From assembly GCF_000344685.1 (NCBI RefSeq), contig NW_006920412.1, forward strand, positions 2,722,893-2,786,892: DNA of 64,000 nucleotides, read 5' to 3'. The notes beneath the pieces are model-generated. The model saw nothing but the letters and a program-made list of their open reading frames with translations, had not been told where the DNA came from and ran no database searches. Every line of letters begins with the position of its first letter. Within the stretch, counting starts at the first letter, position 1. Shown here piece by piece: positions 22,777 to 35,755 of this stretch. This DNA is from Gloeophyllum trabeum ATCC 11539 (Eukaryota > Basidiomycota > Agaricomycetes > Gloeophyllales > Gloeophyllaceae). A program made the translations under genes and the position numbers.

Positions 22777-23107
22777 CGCCTAAATATCCGACATAGGGCC
22801 CCAAAATTGGCCGTTTATGTCCGCACTAGGATCAAACATATATACCAGTATGCCGGGGTCCTGCCGAGCTCCCATATGGCTGTTTAGACGCCGTCGTCAC
22901 CAAAGTTCCGACCACTTCGACTCATTTGAAACGTCCAGACCGGCACAAAAGGTTGATTCAGGGTTCGGGGTAGAAATGCGCGAAACGCTGGATAGCGAAG
23001 ATCATTCAGTAGAATTTATCACTGCAGAGGAGTTCTATCAACGGGGTCAACCTAATGATTCGCCGAGTGATGCCGCCTTGCGTCCGCTTCTATCACTGTC
23101 CTTCAAC

Positions 23108-23195
23108 TAGGCTAGTGACCACCCTCTCTAGCAGATTGAGGCAGAATCTACAACGCGGATTCTGCCTTAATCCGTTGTAGAGGGTGGTTACGAGC
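23108..23195. mobile_element. 88-bp hairpin (foldback) element with 12-bp flanking repeat
   Basis: The direct repeat CTGTCCTTCAAC flanks this insert (23,096-23,107 and 23,196-23,207). The insert itself folds back: ACCACCCTCT pairs with AGAGGGTGGT near the ends, and GGCAGAATC with GATTCTGCC in the middle. Removing the insert and one repeat copy restores a continuous reading frame (LSFN then PSNKM), which independently supports an insertion. It supplies an immediate TAG stop. Confidence 0.8.
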
Positions 23196-23621
23196 CTGTC
23201 CTTCAACCCATCAAACAAAATGTTGGAAGACATTCCTCGTCCGCCATCAGCCTCTGACCGGCCAAACATCGATTCCGCTTCTTCCTGCACGAATACCGGC
23301 GAGATGACCTCTGCGCTTAGCGAGACGAGTAGTCTGGTTTGGACAAATGGCGTTGCTGTAGCCGAGTAGTAGTAGCTAAAACGGCTTATCGCCAAGCAGG
23401 AAGGATCTTTGGCCGTGCTGCACCAGCAGAACGAAGCAGATTCAGCGAGCACTCCCTTCAAGTTGCATCCTTCCATCGGTGACGTCGGTACAGGTACTGC
23501 GTCTTCTGGTGGAGCCAACAGTGAGGACGAACACAGATTGCCAATACGCCGCCGATTGCAAGAGGACATGGAAAGAATCCTGTCCCAGCTTGCACACAGG
23601 ACGAGCCGCCCCCAAGTATGA

Positions 23622-24181
23622 GTAGAGCTATGGTGATATATGTATGTATACGTCAGGTCAGGACTGTTCGCGATGTCGCGAGATCTATGTTTCTTGTCAC
23701 TATATTCGTGTTTCCTGGACCTGCCTTTTCCTTTTTGGATCAGGCTGTAGTACGATGGCGCTCTTGGTGACAAACAGGTCGTCTCGCGTTATTGATCATA
23801 TCAACTTTACTCCACATGACCTAGGTCGAAGTACGATAACCCAGTAACCGCTTGGCTTCACGAGGGGTTATCACTGCGCAGAAATAAGCAAGAAATAAGT
23901 ATCTGTTCTGCGCGCGAGAACGTAAGGAGTCCTTCCAGTCATGGTCTGCTGCCATCATTCCAGTAAACAGGTGTAGAGAATGGGTTGAGGTATGGAAGCC
24001 TCATCAATAGTCAGGTCTCCTCCAGAACTTATCGAACCACTGGCAGCGAATAAGAGGCCAGGAACGATTTCAAATTGTGCATTCTTTGACGCGACAGTCA
24101 CAACCGTGACTGCACGTGCCTATGGTGTCCAAGGACGCGATACCTTGCCATTCCTTGATTGACTGCTCCCTAACCCGCACC
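23622..24181. other. intergenic; UNG promoter side
   Basis: No gene is supported in these 560 bp. An in-frame ATG at 24,116 could extend the glycosylase N-terminus by 22 residues. Confidence 0.4.
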
Positions 24182-25556
24182 ATGAAGAGGGCGCTTGCTA
24201 CGGCTGAAGCTACAGTAATCGCAAACTCTCTCCGCACAGTATCTGGGCATGCATCCGCCAAAGTTACCATTGCCAACAAGGCTCGTAAGAGGAGAAAGGT
24301 GGAGGCCTCGAAGTGCGATTGAACCACGTCTCTCCCTTCGTAATAGCCACAAACTAACGGGATTCTATCAGCGTAACAACAGAGCTATTGGCTTCTGTGG
24401 GCTCGAGTAGCCAAACAACGGAAGGCTGTGCAACGCTCGAACTGCTCGAGCGTGAAACAATGGGAGAAAGCTGGTATCATGCGCTGACGCCCGAGTTTTC
24501 CAAGTCATACTTTCAGGAAGTAATGTCCTTGTAATCTTGACTTTTTCGTAACCATACTCACAGTACTTGACAGCTCAAGCAGTTCCTCATATCGGAACAG
24601 AAGCAGGGCGTCATATATCCTCCGCGTGAGTGCGGTGTTAACGTTAGTGTGGCCACAACTCGTGAATCGCTTGGGGCACACAGCTAAAGACATCTACGCA
24701 TGGTCACGGATCACCTCTCTTGACTCCGTCAAAGTGGTTGTTATCGGGCAAGTGCGTAAACCCCCTCCGTGGCTTCTGCTGCCTTCGGAACTCACTGACA
24801 TCCATCCAGGATCCCTATCATGACGTGGGACAAGCTCATGGTACGCTAGTTCGTCAGAAGCCACGCAAGACATCTCAGCTGACAGACACCCTCTAGGACT
24901 AGCATTCTCCGTCCTGCCACCGACCAGAGTTCCTCCGTCCCTCCGAAACATCTACAAGCAAATCAAAGCAGACGTCCCATCCTTCATCATACCAACCACA
25001 GGGTAGGTGGTAGCTTTTATCTTTCCCCCTGCTTCAAATCCATGACCACCGTGTAACCACAGCGACCTGACGCCCCTGGCCAAGCAAGGCGTCCTCTGTC
25101 TCAATACCTGCCTCACTGTGCGTGCGCACAAGGCCAACTCGCACGCCGGCAAAGGCTGGGAGACGTTCACGTCGGAGGTTCTTCGCGCGGTCACGTCCCG
25201 CAAGAGCGAGCGGGGTGTGGTGTTTTTTGCGTGGGGCATACCTGCCCAGAAGACGTGCGAGAAGATTGGGATAGACGAGGTGAATGCCTCCGTTGATTTT
25301 TTTGTTCGCAACCTCTGACAGTGCTCGTTCGTCAGACTAAGCACCTTGTTCTGAGGTAGGCAGCATTTTGACTGATGTAGGAATATCGCCTAACTGATCC
25401 CGCCTGCCGCTCAGATCCCCGCATCCTTCGCCGTTATCTGCACACCGTGGATTCCTAGGCAACGGGCACTTCAAGGCCGCCAATGCCTGGCTGCGCGAGC
25501 GCTACGGGGACGGAGAAGAGATAGACTGGACCGTCCTGAGCAGTGCCTCACCGTAA
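24182..25556 (+). CDS. UNG1: uracil-DNA glycosylase (UNG family 1)
   Basis: Nine exons (24,182-24,312; 24,372-24,519; 24,574-24,625; 24,684-24,751; 24,810-24,840; 24,897-25,002; 25,063-25,279; 25,336-25,355; 25,415-25,556) give 304 codons in frame. After a basic, possibly dual-targeting N-terminus (KARKRRK, nuclear signal-like), the catalytic domain is complete: [18 protein letters not shown] holds the water-activating Asp and uracil pocket, [16 protein letters not shown] and [11 protein letters not shown] follow, and [13 protein letters not shown] is the DNA-intercalating loop with the catalytic His. It removes uracil from DNA and starts base-excision repair in nucleus and mitochondria. It converges on PAN2 with 179 bp between stops. 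Confidence 0.95.
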
Positions 25557-25735
25557 AGCCTTACTTTCCCATATGTTTCGGGATTTATCATTTTCAAGAC
25601 TACAGTACTTCTACAGGACAGTTGCACCGATAGCTACACGTGTACTAACAGACAACAACGAAAGCAATGCAAGAATACATGGAGATCAGCCTGTTCTTGT
25701 ATAAATGAGAGGTAAAGAAGCAAAAACACGCGGGC

Positions 25736-28700
25736 TCATCGATGACTCCGCCATGTCTGCGGCCCAAAAGGATTCGGGGGAGGTGAGAAGACCCCAGAGG
25801 CAGGAGGCGCAGAATGGATGGGAGCAGGGAAAGAGTTGTTCCCCTGCACATTTTGGAGCATGGGCCGGCGCAGGTGGGCCGGGTGATACGCCGCAAGGTG
25901 ATGATGTCCGTAAGGGGGCGGGCTGCCCGCTGATGAGTTTGTCGGGGTTGAAGGCTTGGAAGGCGCTACGGATAGTGGCGGTCTCCACATCTGCACGCAG
26001 AATGACATCAGTCGAGAGTACGCGCTGCCAGAATGACCGCGACGCGTCTCACATGTTTCTTTCCCTCCCTATAGAGTTCCTCGAGCTTCTGATCGAACGT
26101 CCCCTCCTCTTCGAAGCGATGGTATGCCTTGTACAACCTCAGCGCCGTCCGTGCGTCCTCGATCGAGTCGTGAGTCTCCGTCTGGATGTTCTCCTGCAGC
26201 ACAAACCAGGCCAGGAATTTGAGCGAAAGACGCCGCTGTCTTTCTTTGATGAAATACAGGTCGACCGTATCTATCACCTGCTCGGGAGGAACGAAGATAT
26301 CTGCGAGCCGCTCAGTACTAAGCATTATAAGAAGAAGTTGTAAGGCTCACTGATTATGCGGAAGTCTTTTGTAAGCCCATGTCCTATGAATATGCATCCT
26401 CTGTCGACCAGAAGTCTGAGCTTCTTGTAGACCAACTTCAGAGGAGTCAGAGTATAACGGGACAGGGCTGGATCCAGATCTCCGACTGACAACAGGCCTT
26501 CAGACGAGCTTGAACGACAAAAGACGCAGCACTCACACTTGATGCCAGAGAATTCAGTCAGGTAGTCAACGATCGTCTCACTGGTATGGATGTGATCATC
26601 GATAAACGGGACGCCTTGCTTAGGGCCGTCGTTTCCGCGCAACACCGATACTCGGGCAAGACTAAGACGGGCAGGGCGAAGCACCTTCTTGGTCCCGTCG
26701 GAGCGATATTCTACTTCTTCCTATATGGCACGAAGATTTGAGAATGTGCCATAGAAAGAGGATGCATATGATGTACCTGCTGCATGGATACGAATTCCGC
26801 GTCGATAGCCACCAGGGTCCCTGGCTTAGGCAGTTCATCATACCGTAAACACTCATGCTTAATCAGGGATTTGTCACGGTTTCTATTGGTAGGTCAGATC
26901 TTGACATAGTCAAGCGAAACACTGTTACTCGCAATGAAATATTGGTGTCAGTGCACAGGATCGTCTCGTCAAGCTGGTCCGGCAGCGCGCTGAAATCCAG
27001 TTTGTCCCGTAGATCCACACGCTCCAGATATACCACAGCTGGAACCTAAGCGAGACAAATGTCTGTCGGCACGAGAAATCTGCAAGTCCCAACCGGCTTA
27101 CCTTCCATTTGCCAGGGAAGCTCAATGCTTCGGCTTCCGATACATTGCGGACCATGAAGTCGTTGAAGACGAACCATGGACTACGATCAGGAGTGCTAGG
27201 AGCATCCGGGACTGGAAAGATGTTCATTACAATGCATTGCGAACCTGACTTCCAGACGCACCCTTCACTATCGCAACCAGGTGCGAGCTCCCTGTCTTAG
27301 GAACAACTTGAACCACCATGGCCTGTCATCGTAAGCCAAACGTGAGTTGCACTAGTCCGGAACATCCGCAGCAAGCTTGGCCTACCCTAAGCTCGTACAT
27401 CACTCCCTCAGGATCGTCGACTCCTTCGATCTGGCCATGCACCTCCATCATCGGACTCAAGAATCGGTGCCTGCGATTGTCCAGCCAGAACTTAAAGCTC
27501 TCTTCATTGTTCACGAATGCATTGACAGCTAGAATCGCCGGGAGGTCGCGGGTCGGGATCGACCGCTTGGTCTCGAAGGTCGCAAACTGCTTGCATGTCT
27601 GGCACGTCGCTTTGTGCGTCATCTGGCGGATCAGCGAGTTCCGCAGGATCGACACGAAGTCATGTTGGGTGGTTGAGTCTTCTGGGTATAGCTAGACAGC
27701 AATCGGATGTTCATGTGAAACATGCACGGAGAAGGTTTGGAATACCTTGCGAGGGTATATCATATCCACCATATGCGTCATATTCTCCTTCTCCCTCACA
27801 GCTTTACAATTCATACATGTTATAATGTTCTTCCCATCTATGCCCAGAAGTTGTGTAATGGGCGCCGCAGCAGGGGACGACGCGGAGCCCGCAAATGCTG
27901 ACGGGACGAGCGACGGGTTGTGCGGGAAGGCGTTACCCTCGGAGCTGATGTGATCGATGAGGAAGCGGTGGAAGGACTGGATAGTGTGCGCGTAGTTCGT
28001 GTCGGGCGCATCACGCCCGTAATCAATGAGTTCGATGGCGTTTTGGGCTGTCAGAATCAGCGTCAAGGCGAGTCCACGTGTTCATCTATATGACGGTGTA
28101 ATCACCTTGCGCTAACATCCCAAGCGTCTTGCAGAAATTGCTCGCCTGGCAATTGATCCCGCGCGCGTCCTCGAGCATGCGGTTAACAAAGCCCAGCTCG
28201 CACAATAAACAATGCTCCCTGGGGCAGTTCGTCGTGATATGCGACTTTGCTAGCCGGCGGATCGGCAGGGTGTAGTGCATGAGCTGCACCATCGAGTTCG
28301 TGTACGAGTTCAGGATGTGTGTCTCCAGACCGCTGTACTCAGTCTTATTAAAGAAGCTGAAAAGGCACATTCGTCAACTGATGTTTGGTTGAGTAATGAA
28401 AAGAATGCATTCATACCCGAAATCGAAATCCTCCACTCCGAACTTGGAGTACTCGATCTCAACTTTACGATACGTCCTGGGGACCTCCTCAGGGAGCGTC
28501 TCGAACGTAGGCGTCTCCGGCTCTGACTGTACGCCGGATCGTCAGTACAAGACCCGCCACAAAGAGAACACTCTTACTTCCTGCCGGCGCATCTTCCCGC
28601 TCCTAAACCTCGCCTGGTCCTTCCGAGGGGCAACGACGACAACGTTCCGCCTGCCCTTCAGCTCTTTCGGCAACGGCGCATACGCGACGTTGTCGCTCAT

Positions 28701-30117
28701 CTTCATCGTGCTGAGGACTTGTGGCGGGATCTTGGCCGGGGGCGGGAAGTGCGCCTTGGTCGTCATGAACTGTGGCGACCAAGCGGAGAGGAGCATGGAG
28801 TTGTAGTATGGGAGACCAATCGAGTTTAAGGGTCTGAGATCCAACAGTAAACGTCAAATGTGAGAGATAACAGTGACGAACACGGAGCATACGTCGAGTC
28901 GGTCCATACGATATCTGGTAAGGGCTCGGGAGTGTCCGCCCACTCCACCGGCTGGCCTTCGAACCCGTTGAACGGAATTTCCCCGTCATGCTCACCTGCG
29001 CTCATGAGGTGGATGACTCCATCCCCATCGCCGAATGCCATGTAAGACCCAGTGGGCGAAACAGCGGCACACGTGATGAAGCTGGGTGCATCCAACTATA
29101 TACGTCGTCTCCTCAAAATATGCCAAGTGTATTATCAATTGTACTATTACCTGGTAGAACTCATTCGCCTTGTTCGGATTCGAGATGTCCACGATGTTGA
29201 TAAGGCCTTGGTTGGACGTGATCACAATACTGGATGGACGCTTTGGATGTACGTTGATATACGCCGGACCATCCGAGAACGGGATCGGGGGGAGCGCGCG
29301 TAGCGTTCGCAGATCATATATTTTAACCAGCGGGTCGGGGAACGGCCGGCCCTGTCTAACGTACAACAAACAAGTATCAGAACACCAAGTCCCATTATTA
29401 CATGCAATACAACGAATATATATCCACCTCTGGCCCCACCCCGCCGTATACACGAAGTTCCCGCTGACCTGCAGGCCCTGGATGTTGCCGCTGTGCGCCT
29501 TTACGGTGCTCTCCGCGCCGCCTTCATGCCGCTGCATCCCCGTGCGGGGGTCGTGCGTCCGGATGCAGCCGTCCATGGAGCCGGACAGAATGCATGTGTG
29601 CGAGAATTCGAGGTGGGAGATCATAGAGGGTGCTGGGACTTGGCGGACAGGGTCCCCCGTCAGGGCGTTGAGCAAGAGGAGTTCTGACGTCGTGGTAGAT
29701 ATAGCAATGACTTGCGAGGTGCTCGAAGTGTTAGAGAATGTCATGACAGTCGCAGAAGGCCTATTTCAAGGGAACAAATACATACCAGTGCGGACATATG
29801 TAGAGCTCAGCGAGTGCTTACCGGAAGTACCACTTATTGACTCCTCCCTTATTCCACGACCCCATGCCATCGCCAGTGACACCTACCGCTCGTACGTACT
29901 GATCTTCAGCTATGACTTTCTTCACTCCGAGGCCGCCGCCGACGGGGTACGTGACGCCGCGCACACCCCTCGGGGTGTAGTACGCGAGCACATTGCCGGA
30001 ATGCAGGCCGGTCCAGAGGGTGTCCGAGACAGGATCGAACGCGAGAGCGGTTACGGGCTCGGGATAGAGATTCCATGGCTGGGTAAGGGGCGCTATGGGC
30101 CTGTAGGTGGACGCCAT
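25736..30117 (-). CDS. PAN2: PAN2, catalytic subunit of the PAN2-PAN3 deadenylase
   Basis: Minus-strand multi-exon gene starting MASTYRPIAPL. Domains in order: an N-terminal WD40 propeller (for example LAFDPVSDTLWTGLHSGNV; about 28.9-30.1 kb), an inactive ubiquitin-hydrolase-like domain (SYTNSMVQLMHY, CLLCELGFVNRML, Cys pairs at CMNC and CQTC; about 27.3-28.4 kb), and a C-terminal DEDD exonuclease. The four acidic ligands are visible: AIDAEFVSMQQ (D and E), GHGLTKDFRII (D) and HDSIEDARTALRLY (D, with H). A Pro/His-rich tail follows through the last exon, starting MWRPPLS. The enzyme trims poly(A) tails in the cytoplasm together with PAN3. The frame is intact as far as I can splice it. Confidence 0.93.
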
Positions 30118-30418
30118 GGACGCAACATGCAAGGGAGACCGCCGCGTCTACGATCCTGTCTGTGCAACCAAGTTCAGGAATCACGTAAGCTACTGCTTCT
30201 TCGGACAGTTTGGGTCTCTCCGCTGCTCGAGCATCAATGCATGGTATTTCCAGCAGAATGCCGCCGATTAATTCCCACTAACCGAGCAGAACACTAGAGG
30301 GTCTTGGTTTTTTTGGGAAATTCGGATACACATAGCCAACGCGACAATGTTAACAATATGCAAGAGAAGAACACGAGAATAGCGAGCACAACAACTGCGA
30401 ACCAAGTCAATAAATGGA

Positions 30419-32740
30419 TCACAGTGGAATAATCTCCGCATCAAAGTCGAAACGCTCGAACATACTCTCCGGGAAATACCTCGCCCTGACCTGGCGTCCC
30501 CCAAAGTACCTCCCATCGAGTTCCCTGACCGTCTTCCAAGCCCCGACTGGCCCAGCAAACAACACAAAAATCCTGACCATATCCACAGGGTTCGGCGGCG
30601 GTGGGTTAACCAGGTGCACGATTACCCGTTCCACCGTCCCGTTCTTCGAACACTCATCTCCTGCGCCACATTGTCAGCACCACGCCACGTATATATCAAG
30701 CGGCCCAGACGCACCGATCTCATCCCGCAAGCCCTCGTCCTCAACATCCTCAGGACCAACCATATTCGTCAACACAATGACCCTGCTCGGCTCCCCAAAC
30801 CGCTCGCGATCTTCCCTCGCTTTCGCATCCTCATTGTTATTCACAATCCTGCCCATCTTAGACCCCGCCGCTGGTCCCTTCCCCTTGCCTTTGCCAGCCT
30901 TTCCTTGGGAAACCTGCTCAACCGTAAGGGCATTGACGATGCCAGAGCCGTCAGCGCCGAGTCCTTGCCCTTCCTTATGGCCCCATTTAGCCATAAGACG
31001 CGCAGCGAACCCGTGAGGGTCCGGTCTATGTAAGCATCAGTATCATTCTCATGCTGTAAAAGATTAAATGTAGAGCGTACCGTTTAGGCGGACCATCGTC
31101 CACGATAACGGGCGAAGGAGATACCGACGCAGAAGGCTCCGGACTAGCACTTGACCCCGGGCCGGGGGCCAGCGCCTTGAGCTTAGCAGCGATGGCCGCA
31201 GCAGCCTCCTTACCCTTCCTAATCTTCTCATTCAGGTCTTCGGGTATGCTACCATGAGGCGGGGGTGGAGGAGGGACAGACGGGGGCGCGAAGGGGTTAT
31301 ACGCCAATGTCGGGCCAGAGGTCGGCTCAGGACTCGTCGACTGAGAGCGCGCTAACCTGCGCAGATACGCCTCCTCGCCTGTCTGAGCTACGGGAGCTGC
31401 GGGGGTAGGCGGCAAAGGACGCAACCCAGGAATCGAATCATCGTCATTCTGGTCCGTATCTTCGAACGGAGTCCGAAGCGGAGCAGGCGCAGGAATCGAC
31501 GGCGGCGAAGGAACTCGCGCCGGCGTGACAATTGTTGCAGATACCGGTGCTGCTGCTGCCACCTGTGACAGCGCCAGCCGTCGCTGATACGCCTCATCGC
31601 CAGTTTGAGCAGACAGGGCCAGGCGCCGCTGGTAGGCCTCGTCACCCGTCAGGTCTTTCTCAATCACCACGGGTTCGGAAATTGTAGCGGTACCAAGACC
31701 CCGCGCTGGCTCGTCATCTTCGCGTGTCCAGCGATCGACGTCCTCGCCAAACCGACCTGAAACTATGTCAGCAGATGTGGTCAAGTGATAGTGATATCGC
31801 TCACCCGTCTTTCGAGGTCTCTCGTCCTCTGACCCGCTGCCTTCCATGTCACTGTAACTGCTGCTCCGTCTGTAGCGCTTCCGATCCTCCATACGACGCT
31901 GTTCCAGCATCCGTTCCCGTCTTTCCTCTCGCTCCCTCTGCTTATACATCTTGTACTCGTGATAGTCGTTGGGCCGCAAGGGGTCATACTGCTCCTCTGG
32001 ATCCCAGACAGCCACCGGAGCAACGTGCTTGTTCTGCAACGAATCCTATAAAGATGCCCATGTAAAACATGTAATATGTAATCACCTTTTTACCCTTCCG
32101 TTTTCCTCCGCCTCCCGCACCCTTCCCTCGCTGAGCGCTTTTAAACCCATTGACGTCTTCATCCAGGATCATAGACGGCGGCTTGATCTTCTTGCCCCAT
32201 CCCTGCGTGTGCTTCGGGTGTTCCGCTTCCGGGGTCGCGGACGTATCAATGAGCTGGGGTGGCGCCGATACGACGGCAGTGAACGATAGCGATGAAGTAG
32301 TCGCAGCAGAAGTGGGAGTGGAACCAGTAGCATCTAGTGCAGACGCAATCGTTGCAGCGATGGGCACGCTAGGCTTGGGCTTCTGTGCAGGCTTCCTGCG
32401 GATTGGTGCGAACGCAAGCGCTGCGGACCATCCTTCGGATTGCGATGCGAATATCCGTTTCAATAAACGAGCTCTAACACTGCAACGACGCAGAAGATAG
32501 GGAAAAGGGAATACCGGCTGTAGCTTTGCCCCCTGCGGGTGCGGGTGTGCCGGCTTCAGCGGCTACTTGAGCAGTGGGTGTGGCTTGTTCGGGTTGGTCG
32601 TGTGTCGAGGGTGCAGTCGATACTCCTTGTGCTTGCCTTTCTTCGGTTTCATTCGTGGCCGGTGTGATTTTCTGAGAAATGAAAGCGGACGAAGAAGAGA
32701 ACTGTATCCCGCCGTAGAGCCCGCCCGCTTTGCTGGACAT
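30419..32740 (-). CDS. SPF45/RBM17-type splicing factor (G-patch and RRM)
   Basis: Minus strand, starting [20 protein letters not shown]. After a disordered N-terminus come [17 protein letters not shown], a Glu/Arg-rich helix, and three copies of a motif like [13 protein letters not shown], typical of SPF45 relatives such as plant DRT111. A Pro-rich linker leads to a G-patch ([21 protein letters not shown]) and then an atypical UHM-like RRM ([51 protein letters not shown]), with the RYF signature of U2AF-homology motifs, which bind tryptophan-containing ligands in SF3B1 or U2AF. It acts in 3' splice-site choice in the nucleus. It ends [10 protein letters not shown]. At least four introns. Confidence 0.92.
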
Positions 32741-32983
32741 GGTGGTCGAGTGTAAGCTTTACTGGGTGTTGTGACGCGTGACATCTGATTCCCTGTAAGC
32801 GTTGGGATATGGCTTCGATTCGAATAAACTAAAACAATCATCTACCAATACACCTAAAGACTTGCAGCGATTTCTTCCCCAATGCCGGAGGTCGCTGACA
32901 CGCAGATGCCAGATACCAAATTACTTGTAATTAGTTACCCAGCCCGCAAAGCTCGGAAGCTAATGCAACCCGTCGCGGCCCTT

Positions 32984-35434
<2,451 letters not shown>

Positions 35435-35755
35435 GGCGGCAGCAGCGACAACGACGACGACCACCGCACAGCGACGGAGGCGGTAAGAATGTTGAAATGT
35501 AAGCTGCAGAGAGCAGTGAGAACGCTTTCAGAGGCGGGGTCGCGACATCTCGGGACGGCTCCCAGCACGGGCCAATCACATGCGTCCCATTTTCCGGCCT
35601 TTCTGCCGGCTCACGGGACCTCGTTCAGCAGATACCGAGAATTGTCTCAGAAAGGTTGGAGGGAACTCTATGACACTCAGCGTACAAATATACTAGCCTT
35701 AGTCTACAGCAACAACAAAACAATGCAGATGGAGGTTGCCCTCGTGAGAAGTCTG

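Larger units (their letters stand above)
21237..22862. mobile_element. hAT-like non-autonomous element with 8-bp target duplication
   Basis: The ends are inverted: AGGACCCCGGCATA at 21,237 and its complement ending at 22,862, followed inward by a looser match through TGTTTGATCCTA. The direct repeat GCCGAGCT flanks it (21,229-21,236 and 22,863-22,870), an 8-bp target duplication as in the hAT superfamily. Many copies of ATGTCCGC or its complement lie near both ends, a likely set of transposase-binding sites. The visible part encodes no transposase. The inside includes an unsequenced gap with identical flanks; if that is an assembly error, the true element is about 600 bp. Confidence 0.8.
20954..23621 (+). 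pseudogene. Ser/Thr-rich surface-protein gene broken by two transposons
   Basis: A Ser/Thr-rich frame (DPTTTSGPTASVEYYTSSSL ... VNVNPVPS) is cut at 21,237 by a 1.6-kb element. Past it, a frame with WLFRRRRHQ and an acidic tail (HSVEFITAEEFYQRGQ ... LLSLSFN) is cut again at 23,108 by an 88-bp hairpin. Beyond the hairpin the same frame resumes as PSNKMLEDIPRPPSA, reaches three TAG codons in a row (about 23,366-23,374) and goes on with LKRLIAKQEGS until the stop at 23,619-23,621. A Ser/Thr-rich ectodomain, a basic stop-transfer end and a cytoplasmic tail is the layout of many agaricomycete single-pass surface proteins. The transmembrane helix itself is not seen. Function unknown; the present locus cannot make the whole protein. 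Confidence 0.65.
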
